Made by a program: the position numbers and the translations under genes
Shown here: piece by piece, positions 16,259 through 24,521 of the stretch
How positions within the stretch are numbered: the first letter of the stretch is position 1
How the letters are laid out: every line of letters starts with the position of its first letter
Source of the DNA: Streptomyces antioxidans
Lineage (GTDB): Bacteria > Actinomycetota > Actinomycetes > Streptomycetales > Streptomycetaceae
DNA length: 64,000 nt
Assembly (NCBI RefSeq): GCF_000968685.2
Contig: NZ_LAKD02000088.1
Coordinates: 32,062 to 96,061 of the forward strand
Direction of reading: 5' to 3'
The notes under the pieces: generated by a model
Seen by the model: the letters and a program-made list of their open reading frames with translations, nothing else
What the model was told of the DNA's origin: nothing
Database searches by the model: none

Positions 16259-17215
16259 GTGAGTGTCATGCCCGCCGTATCCGGTGTGTCCGGTGTGTCC
16301 GGCGCCAGGGGTGGTGTGCCTGGTGTGTCCGGTGCGTCTCCTGGGCTGTCCGGCGCGTCCACCGTCTCCGGTGTATCCGGTGTATCCGGTGTCTCCGGCG
16401 TCTCGGGTGTCTCCGGCGCCTCGGAGGCGTCTGACGAGGTCGGTGAGGTGGGTGACATGCCCGCGCCGCTGGCGGCCCGGGCTCGGCTCTTCCCCGCGCT
16501 CGTCGCGGTCTACCGCGCCCAGCTCTCACGGGCCCGGGTGGCCCGGATCCCGCTGCTCTTCGTGGCCACCTTCCAGTCCATCGGGATCATGATCCTGATG
16601 CGCGGGGTGGTGGACGGCGGCAGCGAGGCGCGGGCGGTGGTGGCCGGGTCGAGCGTGCTGGTCGTCGCCTTCGTGGCGCTCAACCTGCTCGCGCAGTACT
16701 TCGGTCAGCTGCGGGCCAGCGGCGGACTTGACCACTACGCGACCCTGCCGGTGCCGCCCTCCGCCGTGGTGCTCGGGGCGGCCGCCGCGTACGCCTCCTT
16801 CACCGTGCCCGGGACCGCCGTCACCGCGGTGATGGGCAGTGCGCTCTTCCAGCTGCCCATGACGAACCTGTGGATCCTCATCGCCGTGATCCCCCTGTCC
16901 GGCGCCGCCCTCGCCGGACTCGGCGCCGCACTGGGGCTGCTCGCCCCGCGCCAGGAACTCGCCACGCTGTGCGGGCAGTTGGGGATGTCCGCCGCGCTGC
17001 TGCTCGGCGTGCTGCCCGCGGCCCGGATGCCACAGGTGGTGTCGTACGCGCGCGATCTGCTGCCGTCGACGTACGGTGTGGAGGCCCTTGCCCGGTCCTT
17101 CGACGGGCAGCCCGACTGGTGGGTGGTCTGCGCCGACCTCGGTGTGTGCGCCGGGGTGGCCGTGGTGTCCCTCGCCGCCGCGACCTGGGCCTATCGGCGG
17201 GCGGCGGTGCGGTGA
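16259..17215 (+). CDS. ABC-2 type transporter permease with Gly-Val-Ser repeat N-terminus
   Basis: A 318-residue permease partnering the upstream ATPase. Residues 1-65 are low-complexity, dominated by GVSG/GASG triplets; the membrane domain begins near residue 95 and has about six helices, with QYFGQLRASGGLDHYATLPV and LLPSTYGVEALARSFDG as conserved ABC-2 loops. GTG 16259 is preceded by GAAGAGGAG. ATG 16457, after the repeat, is an alternative start that would give 252 residues and a more usual family length. The repeat tract may therefore be an expanded soluble tail or an untranslated leader. Confidence 0.87.
   Translation: MSVMPAVSGVSGVSGARGGVPGVSGASPGLSGASTVSGVSGVSGVSGVSGVSGASEASDEVGEVGDMPAPLAARARLFPALVAVYRAQLSRARVARIPLLFVATFQSIGIMILMRGVVDGGSEARAVVAGSSVLVVAFVALNLLAQYFGQLRASGGLDHYATLPVPPSAVVLGAAAAYASFTVPGTAVTAVMGSALFQLPMTNLWILIAVIPLSGAALAGLGAALGLLAPRQELATLCGQLGMSAALLLGVLPAARMPQVVSYARDLLPSTYGVEALARSFDGQPDWWVVCADLGVCAGVAVVSLAAATWAYRRAAVR
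16274..16431 (+). repeat. codon-phased GGT-GTN-TCC microrepeat
   Basis: A degenerate 9-bp unit (Gly-Val-Ser) iterates through the first 65 codons of the permease gene. It is densest at 16368-16420, where consecutive units differ mainly at third positions. Confidence 0.85.
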
Positions 17216-17274
17216 CGCGCCGCAGCGAACGTCCCGCCGACCGAAGTACGCCATCCGCCTGGCACGATGACGGG

Positions 17275-17997
17275 GTGACCGCACCGTTGACGCCGCATGA
17301 TCAGCACTCGCCGCATGACGAGCCCGCCGAGGGCGGGCCGCCGTCCCATGAGCAGCAGCCTGCCGGGGACTCCGCCGTGCCGTACCCCACCGGGTATCCC
17401 GCGCACCCGGGGCAGGCTTCGGGGGAGCCGGGGCAGGGTGAGCACTCCGAGCACTCCGAGCCGGGGCCCGAGTTGCGTGCCGAACTGGTGCAGGCGTCGC
17501 TGGTCGCCATCGCGGTGGCGGTCTCCGGGGTGCTTCTCGGGCTGCTGTGGCTGTGGTTGGCGCCGAAGGTTCCCCTGGTCTCGGACGGGTCCGCCGTCTA
17601 TCTGAAGAACTCGGAAGGGGAGGACGCGGTCGGCGCCGACGGGATGTTCACGCTGCTCGGGCTCGCCTTCGGCGCCGTCTCGGCCATCATCGTCTTTCTG
17701 CTCTTCCGACACGGCGGTATCGCGCTGGTCATCGGGCTGGCGGTCGGCGGGGTGCTCGCCTCGGTGATCGCCTGGCGGCTCGGCGTATGGCTGGGGCCCA
17801 CCTCGGACGTCGTGGCGCATGCGAAGGCGGTGGGTAAGGGGGTCACCTTCGACGGGCCGCTCAAGCTGGGCGCGAAGGGTGCGCTGCTGGCGTGGTCGGT
17901 GGCGGCGATGGTGATCCACTTGGCGCTGACCGGGCTCTTCGGGCCACGGGACCCGGAACCGGGCCTGTCGATCGCGTCGAGTCCGACAGCGCGCTAG
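17275..17997 (+). CDS. four-helix membrane protein, possibly DUF2567
   Basis: A 240-residue protein. Residues 1-65 are hydrophilic, rich in Pro, His and Glu; four membrane helices follow (VAIAVAVSGVLLGLLWLWLA, the MFTLLGLAFGAVSAIIVFLL segment, GIALVIGLAVGGVLASVIAW and LLAWSVAAMVIHLALTGLFG), with an extracytoplasmic loop between helices 1 and 2. The layout resembles actinobacterial DUF2567 proteins, but I assign that only tentatively. The start GTG 17275 lies 6 nt after a CACGAT -10-like hexamer and has no ribosome site, so it may be leaderless. It is 59 bp downstream of the ABC permease gene. Function unknown. Confidence 0.75.
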   Translation: MTAPLTPHDQHSPHDEPAEGGPPSHEQQPAGDSAVPYPTGYPAHPGQASGEPGQGEHSEHSEPGPELRAELVQASLVAIAVAVSGVLLGLLWLWLAPKVPLVSDGSAVYLKNSEGEDAVGADGMFTLLGLAFGAVSAIIVFLLFRHGGIALVIGLAVGGVLASVIAWRLGVWLGPTSDVVAHAKAVGKGVTFDGPLKLGAKGALLAWSVAAMVIHLALTGLFGPRDPEPGLSIASSPTAR

Positions 17998-18031
17998 GCG
18001 AGGCCGCTCGGGGTGTCCAACGGGCTGTGGC

Positions 18032-18743
18032 GCCTGCGGCGGGCTGTTCCCCTCCCCGCCCCTTCCCGAAACTGGGGCTCCGCCCCAGCCCCCGATCCGG
18101 GGCTCCGCCCCAGCCCCCGGTTTGGGCCTTGGCCCCAGATCCGGATGGGGGCTCTGCCTTGGACCGTGGATCGGGGTTTCGCTCTGGATTTCGGTTTGGG
18201 GTAGTGCTTCGGGTTCCGAGCTGGGGCTCCGCATTGGCTCTCCGGTTTGGGGCTTCGTCCCAGCCCCCGATTCGGGGGTCTGCCCCAGGCCCCGGTTTGG
18301 GGCGTTGCCCCTGGCTCCGGTCCGGGGCGCTGCCCCAGGTCCGGGTTGGGGCTCTGCCTTGGACCGTGGATCGGGGTTTCGCTCTGGATTTCGGTTTGGG
18401 GTAGTGCTTCGGGTTCCGAGCTGGGGCTCCGCATTGGCTCCCCGGTTTTGGTCTTCGCTCCGGGCCCCGGTTTGGGGCTTCGTCCCAGCCCCCGATCCGG
18501 GGGTCCGCCCCAGGCCCCGGTTTGGGCCTTGGCTCCGGCCTCCGGTTTGGGGCGCTGCTCCAGGCCCCGGTTTGGGGCCGGATTGGGGCTCCGCCTCAGA
18601 CCCTGGACCGGGGCTCCGCCCCGGGCCCGGTTTGGGGCGTTGCCCCAGGCCCCCGACCGGGCCTTCGCTTCAGACTCTGGGGTCCAGGGGCGGAGCCCCT
18701 GGTTACGGGAAGGGGCGGGGAGGGGAGGGGAAAAGCCGCCTCG
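18032..18743. repeat. G/C-rich cassette B, 0.7 kb, with terminal inverted repeats and internal modules
   Basis: This fills the 864-bp gap 17998-18861. The left end is GCCTGCGGCGGGCTGTTCCC plus CTCCCCGCCCCTTCCCG; the right end (18706-18743) is the inverted form, CGGGAAGGGGCGGGGAGGGG and then AAAAGCCGCC. The interior is a chain of roughly 30-bp modules around GGGGCTCCGCCCCAG / CCCCGGTTTGGGGC, including an exact 93-bp duplication. Both strands read through as long low-complexity frames; I consider them noncoding because composition follows the repeat, not codon phase, and no ribosome sites are seen. Confidence 0.8.
18148..18440. repeat. exact 93-bp direct duplication
   Basis: Bases 18148-18240 are identical to 18348-18440, offset exactly 200 bp, inside cassette B. 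Sequence flanking the copies diverges at once (G/T at the left edge, T/C at the right edge). Confidence 0.92.
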
Positions 18744-18861
18744 ACCCCCGTGTAGGCCGTCACCTGGGTGCCGAGCGGGCCCCGAGGGCGCACACCCGGC
18801 GGGCACCGGAGAGCGCCCAAGGGTCGGGTGCCGGGGGCGCCGTAATGGGCGCTGTGGGCGC

Positions 18862-19365
18862 CTACGCGCGGGCGATCGGGGACACTACCGCGTCCGTCAG
18901 TGAGGCCAGGTCCCTGGGGGACAGCTCGACCTCCAGGCCGCGGCGCCCCGCCGACACGCAGATCGTCTCGTGGGCGTCGGCCGACGCGTCCAGGGCCGTC
19001 GGGAGGCGCTTGCGCTGGCCGAGGGGCGAGATGCCGCCCCGTACGTAGCCCGTGGTGCGCTCGGCCACCGCCGGGTCCGCCATCGTGGCGCGCTTGCCGC
19101 CGACCGCCGAGGCGAGCGCCTTGAGGTCGAGGGTGGCCGAGACGGGCACGATGGCGACCGTAAGGCGGTCATCGACGCTCGCGACGAGGGTCTTGAAGAC
19201 CCGCTCCGGTGCCACGCCGAGCGTCTGGGCGGCCTCCTCGCCGTAGGACGGGGCCGCCGGGTCGTGCTCGTAGGAGTGCACGGTGAAGTCCGTGCCCGCG
19301 GCGGTGAGGGCCGTGGTGGCGGGGGTGCCCGCCGCGTTCTTCCTGGTCTTCTTCGGCTTCGGCAT
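18862..19365 (-). CDS. ybaK: YbaK/EbsC-type Cys-tRNA(Pro) deacylase
   Basis: A 167-residue cytoplasmic protein of the YbaK/ProX editing family, which hydrolyses mischarged Cys-tRNA(Pro). Features are the N-terminal TPATTALTAAGTDFTVHSYEHDP, the central GVAPERVFKTLVAS with the conserved catalytic-type Lys, and GGISPLGQRKRLPTALD with the family GG-SP-G signature. The length is typical. It begins 11 bp after the LON-domain gene stop and is probably cotranscribed with it. Confidence 0.93.
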   Translation of the reverse strand: MPKPKKTRKNAAGTPATTALTAAGTDFTVHSYEHDPAAPSYGEEAAQTLGVAPERVFKTLVASVDDRLTVAIVPVSATLDLKALASAVGGKRATMADPAVAERTTGYVRGGISPLGQRKRLPTALDASADAHETICVSAGRRGLEVELSPRDLASLTDAVVSPIARA

Positions 19366-19376
19366 CTTCGTTCGCG

Positions 19377-20117
19377 TCAGTTGGGGCTGGTGGGACCGCG
19401 GGTCAGATCGACGGCCGGGAGCGACGGGAGCTTACCGATGACCGCGCTCTCGGCGCGAAGGAGTTTCAGCTCGTCGGCCAGCCGGCTCGCGGTGTCCGGC
19501 GCCTGGAGCAGCCGCTGCTTCGCGGGCGTGTCGAGCACGGCCGCGGCGGCCACCAGGTAGGACAGGACGGACGGCTCGCCCGGGAGGTCCTGCTCGGCCG
19601 CCAGGGTCCGCTCCCGGGCGCCCGCGAGCCGCTTCTGGTACATCCGGAAGGCCCGTACCACCCCCGAGGCCAGTGCCCCGGCGCCCTCGCCCTGCTCCTC
19701 CTCCAGCTCCTTGACCTCGGCCGTCAGATAGGGGCCCGAGGAGTCCACGGAGACCAGCTCGAAGCGGGTGGTGCCGGTGGCCAGCACCTCGAAGGTGCCG
19801 TCCTCCTGCTCCCGGATGGTGGCCGCGTCCGCCACGCACCCCACGGAGTAGAAGGACTTGGCGGGGTCGGGGCCGAACCCGGCCGTGGGGCCGGGGTCCG
19901 GCAGCGCGTGGGAGTCCGGGAGGCCGATCGCGCTCGGCGCGACCTCATGGCCGTCCCTGATCGCGATCACCCCGAACCGGCGCGGCGCGTCCTCGGCGAG
20001 CGCCGACAGATCGCGCATCAGGGAGCGATACCGCTGCTCGAAGACGTTCAGGGGCATGACGAGCCCCGGGAACAGCACCGTGTTCAGCGGGAAGAGCGGA
20101 AGGCGCGCGGAGGTCAC
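19377..20117 (-). CDS. LON substrate-binding domain (peptidase S16-like) protein
   Basis: A 246-residue protein consisting of a Lon N-terminal-type domain without ATPase or protease parts. It starts RLPLFPLNTVLFPGLVMPLN, the typical first strand of the domain, and contains EQRYRSLMRD and FGVIAIRDGHEV. The start GTG 20117 is chosen because a TAGGCT -10 hexamer lies just upstream, implying a leaderless message; the longer frame runs through this promoter. A helical C-terminal half follows. Such proteins may act in substrate recognition or protein quality control; the function here is unknown. Confidence 0.88.
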   Translation of the reverse strand: MTSARLPLFPLNTVLFPGLVMPLNVFEQRYRSLMRDLSALAEDAPRRFGVIAIRDGHEVAPSAIGLPDSHALPDPGPTAGFGPDPAKSFYSVGCVADAATIREQEDGTFEVLATGTTRFELVSVDSSGPYLTAEVKELEEEQGEGAGALASGVVRAFRMYQKRLAGARERTLAAEQDLPGEPSVLSYLVAAAAVLDTPAKQRLLQAPDTASRLADELKLLRAESAVIGKLPSLPAVDLTRGPTSPN

Positions 20118-20125
20118 GGGGCGTA

Positions 20126-20131
20126 AGCCTA
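20126..20131 (-). promoter_or_regulatory. -10 element TAGGCT for LON-domain/ybaK transcript
   Basis: Read on the minus strand, TAGGCT is followed by 8 nt and then the GTG start at 20117, with no ribosome binding site between. This supports a leaderless transcript and the shorter start. Confidence 0.5.
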
Positions 20132-20210
20132 ATGGCCCCGCGCGTCCCCTTTCACTGGCGCGGGAGCAGCCGTCACTCCCTGGCGCCGTAGCGGCCGGCG
20201 CCGGCGCCGC

Positions 20211-20330
20211 AGAAGTCGGCATCCACCGGCCGCGGAACGGCCGTCCCCCGCACCGCAGAAGCCATCACCCGCACCCCGCCGCAGAAGCCGTCCCCCGCCG
20301 CAGAAGCCGTCCGCACCGCCAGAAGCCGTC
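20211..20330. repeat. scattered CAGAAGCCRTC repeats
   Basis: Five copies of CAGAAG followed by CCGTC, CCATC or TCGGC occur at irregular 18-45-bp spacing between two minus-strand genes, ending at the stop of the beta-helix gene. Confidence 0.6.
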
Positions 20331-21924
20331 ACTGCCGCCGCAGCAGCCGGGACGCGCCCGCGGCGACCGCGGTGGCGAGCACCCAGCCCAGCAGGATCAT
20401 GACGATGGTCGCCCACTGGACCGGGCCCTGGGGCTTCCAGTAGCCGTCCATGCCCAGGTCGATGACCGGGATCAGCAGGTCGAGCGTGTACAGCGAGGCG
20501 TTCCAGTGCGGCGATTCATCCGGCTTCAGCGCCTCCGGCCGGTTGTGGGCGAAGAACACCGAGCCGACCGCCCACAGCACCGCCATCCACACCGCCGCCC
20601 GGCCCGGGCGGTAGCCGTAGGCCACCGTCCAGTCCTGGAGATAGCCCCACACCTTCCCCGCGAGCGGCAGCGTCTCCCTGCGGCGCCGCTGCTTGGCGAG
20701 CTGCACCTCGCGCGCGTCGGCGTCCTCGCCGCTGGCCCGCATCGTGTTGGCCAGCATCTCGTACGGCTCGGGCGCGTACTCGGGCGTGGCGGCGGCCACC
20801 CACTCCAGCCGCCGGGCCAGCGGGAAGTGGCCGCGCGGGATCAGGCACTCATAGGTGAACCCGGCCATGGTCAGTCCGCCGGGCCCCGGCCAGCTCACCG
20901 ACTTGTCGACGAGGTTGACCACCCGGGCGCCGGAGAGGATCACCCGCCCCCGCTGCGGCCGCTCCCCGAGGAAGCGCAGCTCGGGCGTCTGGACCCGGCG
21001 CAGCGACAGCTCCTGGTCGTTCTCCATGATGAAGCGGGCCTGGTCGAAGTCGATCGCGTCGCCGATCCGCCCGTCGTCCAGCCGGATCCCGCCCTCGCAT
21101 TCGAAGCGCTGGATCCGGGTGCCCCGGGTGGGGGTGGAGGCGGTGCCGTACGGCGGGGTGGAGCCGCTGGAGTAGGTGCTCACCCCGCCCGCGGTGAGGT
21201 AGAGGCTGCGCTCCACGGTCAGCTGCGGCGCGTTGAGCGCGCGGCGGCCGTAAGGGTTGCGCAGCCGGCTGCCGCGCAGGCTGAGCGACACCCCGATCTG
21301 CGCCCCGCGCAGGCTCAGCTCGCCGTACGACTCGATCATGTCGGCCTGGAAGTCCTGGGCGACGCTCAGCCCGTCGGCGCTGATCGACATGCCCCGGCGG
21401 TCGCGGCGCACAATGAGCTGGTTGAGCAGTAAATCGGTGCCGATATGGGCGTCGGTGAGCCGGATGCCGTGCTCGACCACACAGCGCGGCAGATGCAGAT
21501 CGCCCTCGGTGCGCAGCCGGGCCGCCTCCAGCCGGGGGAGGGCGCAGCCGACCAGGCGCAGGGTGGTGAACTGCGCCTCGGGGAGCAGCACCTCCCGCTC
21601 GAAGCGGCAGTTCTTGAGCTCCACATAGGGCTCGATGTTTCCGCCGGCCAGATCGAGCGTGCCGGTGATGTGCACCCCGTTGAGCTTGAGCGCTGAGACC
21701 CGGCCCGGCTGCGCGGGCGGCCCGTCCAGCAGCAGGAGGGCCACGACCCGTGCGCGGACACTGCGCTCCGGGCCCCAGGCGTACGGTCCTGAGGGGTCGT
21801 TCCGCTGGGGGTGGGAGGTGCGCAGATCATGGGTGCTGCCATTGCGGAACGCCTGCCACATGCCCCATTCGGCGGTGGTCAGATCGAGGCCCGGGGGTGG
21901 GTCGCCATCGTGCGGCTCGGTCAC
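20329..21924 (-). CDS. beta-helix (pentapeptide-like) protein with C-terminal membrane helices
   Basis: A 531-residue protein often labelled membrane-associated oxidoreductase in Streptomyces, although I see no nucleotide-binding motif. Residues about 70-390 are built of roughly 20-residue repeats of the LNGVHITGTLDLAG / LSLRGAQIGVSLSLRGSRL type, consistent with a right-handed beta-helix. The C-terminus has two or three membrane helices (VWMAVLWAVGSVFFA, WATIVMILLGWVLATAVA) and a short basic tail. GTG 21924 follows AGGAGGGG with 8-nt spacing. It is probably a membrane-anchored scaffold; the role is unknown. Confidence 0.8.
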   Translation of the reverse strand: MTEPHDGDPPPGLDLTTAEWGMWQAFRNGSTHDLRTSHPQRNDPSGPYAWGPERSVRARVVALLLLDGPPAQPGRVSALKLNGVHITGTLDLAGGNIEPYVELKNCRFEREVLLPEAQFTTLRLVGCALPRLEAARLRTEGDLHLPRCVVEHGIRLTDAHIGTDLLLNQLIVRRDRRGMSISADGLSVAQDFQADMIESYGELSLRGAQIGVSLSLRGSRLRNPYGRRALNAPQLTVERSLYLTAGGVSTYSSGSTPPYGTASTPTRGTRIQRFECEGGIRLDDGRIGDAIDFDQARFIMENDQELSLRRVQTPELRFLGERPQRGRVILSGARVVNLVDKSVSWPGPGGLTMAGFTYECLIPRGHFPLARRLEWVAAATPEYAPEPYEMLANTMRASGEDADAREVQLAKQRRRRETLPLAGKVWGYLQDWTVAYGYRPGRAAVWMAVLWAVGSVFFAHNRPEALKPDESPHWNASLYTLDLLIPVIDLGMDGYWKPQGPVQWATIVMILLGWVLATAVAAGASRLLRRQ

Positions 21925-22020
21925 AGCCGTGTCCCCTCCTGATTCTCCGTGTCCCCGTACGGAGCACATTCCCGCTGAGTAACCGGTTGAACGCCAACGG
22001 TCAGGGTCAACTTAGGGGGT

Positions 22021-22041
22021 CCGTATCACTGGCTGATACGG
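22021..22041. promoter_or_regulatory. perfect palindrome upstream of hisD, candidate operator
   Basis: CCGTATCA (22021-22028), a 5-nt CTGGC spacer, and TGATACGG (22034-22041). It sits 27 bp upstream of the hisD -10-like hexamer and 39 bp upstream of its GTG. Confidence 0.5.
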
Positions 22042-22067
22042 GGGGAGGGGCCCCGTGGCGGGTCTGA

Positions 22068-22073
22068 GACAAT
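22068..22073 (+). promoter_or_regulatory. -10 element GACAAT of the his operon
   Basis: GACAAT lies 7 nt before the hisD GTG at 22081, with no ribosome binding site, so the first his gene is probably translated from a leaderless message. Confidence 0.45.
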
Positions 22074-22080
22074 TGATCGC

Positions 22081-23406
22081 GTGATCTCCCGTATCGATCT
22101 GCGCGGTGCCGCCTTCCCGGAGGGCGGGATCGACCGCGACCTGCTGCCCCGTGCCGAGCTCGACGTCGAGGCCGCCCTGGAGAAGGTGCGGTCCATCTGC
22201 GACGACGTGCGCCATCGCGGTACCGCTGCGCTGATCGACTACGCCCATCGGTTCGACGGCGTCACCATAGAGCGGGTGCGGGTCCCCGCGGAGGCGCTGG
22301 AGAGCGCCCTCGCCGAGCTGGACCCGGCCGTGCGCGCGGCCCTGGAGGAGTCCATCCGGCGGGCCCGGCTGGTCCACCGCGACCAGCGGCGCACCGACCA
22401 CACCACCCGGGTGGTGCCGGGCGGCACCGTCACCGAGCGCTGGGTGCCGGTCGAGCGCGTCGGGCTGTACGTACCGGGCGGGCGCTCGGTCTACCCCTCG
22501 TCCGTGGTGATGAACGTGGTGCCCGCGCAGGAGGCCGGGGTCGCCTCGATGGCCGTGGCCTCCCCGCCGCAGGCGGAGTTCGACGGGCTGCCGCACCCCA
22601 CCATCCTCGCGGCGTGCGCGCTGCTGGGCGTGGACGAGGTGTACGCGGCGGGCGGCGCCCAGGCCGTGGCCATGTTCGCCCACGGCACCGAGGACTGCCG
22701 TCCGGTCGCGATGGTGACCGGGCCCGGCAACATCTGGGTTGCGGCGGCCAAGCGGCTGCTCAAGGGCCGGATCGGCATCGACGCCGAGGCCGGGCCGACC
22801 GAGATCGCCATCCTCGCCGACGCCACCGCCGACCCGGTGCATGTCGCCGCCGACCTGATCAGCCAGGCCGAGCACGATCCGCTGGCCGCGTCCGTGCTGG
22901 TCACCGACTCCGAGGAGCTGGCCACCGCGGTCGAGAAGGAGCTCGAGGTCCAGGTGGCGACCACCAGGCATGTCGCGGACCGGATCGGTCCCGCGCTGGC
23001 CGGGCGGCAGTCCGGGATCGTGCTGGTCGACGGCCTGGAGCAGGGCCTGGCCGTCGTCGACGCGTACGCGGCCGAGCACCTGGAGATCCAGACCGAGGAC
23101 GCGGCGGCCGTCGCGGCCCGGGTGCGCAACGCCGGGGCGATCTTCGTCGGGGCGTACGCGCCGGTGTCGCTCGGTGACTACGCGGCGGGCTCCAACCACG
23201 TGCTGCCCACCGGCGGCTGCGCCTGTCACTCCTCCGGGCTGTCCGTGCAGTCGTTCCTGCGCGGCATCCATGTGGTGGACTACACCCGGGACGCGCTGGC
23301 CGAGATCGCCGGCCATGTGGTGACGCTGGCCGAGGCGGAGGACCTGCCCGCCCACGGCGCCGCGGTGAAGGCAAGGTTCGACTGGAAGGTGCCACTGAGC
23401 AAGTGA
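22081..23406 (+). CDS. hisD: histidinol dehydrogenase
   Basis: Catalyses the last two steps of histidine synthesis, oxidising L-histidinol to histidine with NAD and zinc. It is 441 residues, the normal length. Diagnostic segments are GPGNIWVAAAKRLL, AGPTEIAILAD, LISQAEHDP with the conserved Gln and His, and EHLEIQ near the C-terminus. It is the first gene of the operon; its TGA overlaps the hisC GTG by 4 bases. The palindrome and -10-like element just upstream are the probable control region. Confidence 0.97.
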   Translation: MISRIDLRGAAFPEGGIDRDLLPRAELDVEAALEKVRSICDDVRHRGTAALIDYAHRFDGVTIERVRVPAEALESALAELDPAVRAALEESIRRARLVHRDQRRTDHTTRVVPGGTVTERWVPVERVGLYVPGGRSVYPSSVVMNVVPAQEAGVASMAVASPPQAEFDGLPHPTILAACALLGVDEVYAAGGAQAVAMFAHGTEDCRPVAMVTGPGNIWVAAAKRLLKGRIGIDAEAGPTEIAILADATADPVHVAADLISQAEHDPLAASVLVTDSEELATAVEKELEVQVATTRHVADRIGPALAGRQSGIVLVDGLEQGLAVVDAYAAEHLEIQTEDAAAVAARVRNAGAIFVGAYAPVSLGDYAAGSNHVLPTGGCACHSSGLSVQSFLRGIHVVDYTRDALAEIAGHVVTLAEAEDLPAHGAAVKARFDWKVPLSK

Positions 23407-24521
23407 CCGGCATTGACGATCTCCCGATCCGGGACGAGCTCCGTGGCAAGTCCCCGTACGGCGCTCCGCAGCTGGACGTGCCCGTACGGCTGAACACCAA
23501 CGAGAACCCCTACCCACTGCCCGAGCCGCTGGTCGCCCGGATCGCCGAGCGGGTCGCCGAGGCGGCCCGCAACCTCAACCGCTATCCGGACCGGGACGCG
23601 GTCGAGCTGCGCACCGGGCTGGCCCGCTACCTCAGTCGTACGGCCGGTCTCGAGGTCGGCGCCGACCAGGTCTGGGCGGCCAACGGGTCCAACGAGGTGC
23701 TCCAGCAGCTGCTGCAGACCTTTGGCGGCCCGGGGCGCACCGCGATCGGCTTCGAGCCCTCGTACTCGATGCACGCGCTGATCTCCCGTGGCACCGGCAC
23801 CGGCTGGATTTCCGGTCCGCGGAACGCCGATTTCACCATCGATGTCGATGAGGCCCGTAAGGCCATCGCCGAGCACCGCCCCGATGTCGTCTTCATCACC
23901 TCGCCGAACAATCCGACGGGGACGGCGGTCGCCGCCGAGACGGTGCTGGCGCTGCACGACGCGGCCCAGGACGCCAGGGCGGACACCGCCGGGGCGCTCG
24001 TCGTCGTGGACGAGGCGTACGGGGAGTTCAGCCACCGTCCGTCGCTGCTGCCGCTGATCGAGGGGCGGCCGCGTCTTGTGCTGTCGCGGACCATGTCCAA
24101 GGCGTTCGGCGCGGCCGGGCTGCGGCTCGGCTACCTCGCCGCCGACCCGGCGGTCGTCGACGCCGTCCAGCTGGTCCGGCTGCCGTACCACCTGTCCGCC
24201 GTCACCCAGGTCACCGCGCTGGCCGCCCTGGAGCACACCGATACGCTGCTGGGGTACGTCGAGGCGCTCAAGGCCGAGCGCGACCGGCTGGTGAGCGAGC
24301 TGCGCACCATCGGCTGCGAGGTGACGGACTCCGACGCCAACTTCGTCCAGTTCGGCCGCTTCGAGGACGCCCACGCGGCGTGGCGGGGCCTGCTGGACCG
24401 GGGCGTCCTGGTCCGGGACAACGGCGTACCGGGATGGCTGCGGGTCACCGCGGGAACCCCGGCCGAGAACGACGCGTTCCTCGACGCGGTACGCGAGCTG
24501 ATGAAGGAGACGAGCGCATGA
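23403..24521 (+). CDS. hisC: histidinol-phosphate aminotransferase
   Basis: A PLP-dependent class I/II aminotransferase of 372 residues that converts imidazole-acetol phosphate to histidinol phosphate. It has the N-terminal KSPYGAPQLDVPVRLNTNEN, SPNNPTG and the PLP lysine Lys233 in SRTMSKAFGAAGLRLGY. The GTG start overlaps the hisD stop, and the gene's TGA overlaps the hisB ATG (ATGA), indicating coupled translation along the operon. Confidence 0.96.
   Translation: MTGIDDLPIRDELRGKSPYGAPQLDVPVRLNTNENPYPLPEPLVARIAERVAEAARNLNRYPDRDAVELRTGLARYLSRTAGLEVGADQVWAANGSNEVLQQLLQTFGGPGRTAIGFEPSYSMHALISRGTGTGWISGPRNADFTIDVDEARKAIAEHRPDVVFITSPNNPTGTAVAAETVLALHDAAQDARADTAGALVVVDEAYGEFSHRPSLLPLIEGRPRLVLSRTMSKAFGAAGLRLGYLAADPAVVDAVQLVRLPYHLSAVTQVTALAALEHTDTLLGYVEALKAERDRLVSELRTIGCEVTDSDANFVQFGRFEDAHAAWRGLLDRGVLVRDNGVPGWLRVTAGTPAENDAFLDAVRELMKETSA

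Noticed and set aside
17994..18806. 270-residue Pro/Gly/Arg-rich frame on the minus strand across cassette B
   Set aside because: The peptide just mirrors the repeated DNA modules; the opposite strand is equally open; there is no ribosome site and no conservation signal.
18122..19048. Plus-strand Gly/Ser/Pro repeat protein over cassette B
   Set aside because: It runs into the antisense of ybaK, changes content with the repeat and has no start signal. A repeat-encoded artefact is the simplest reading.
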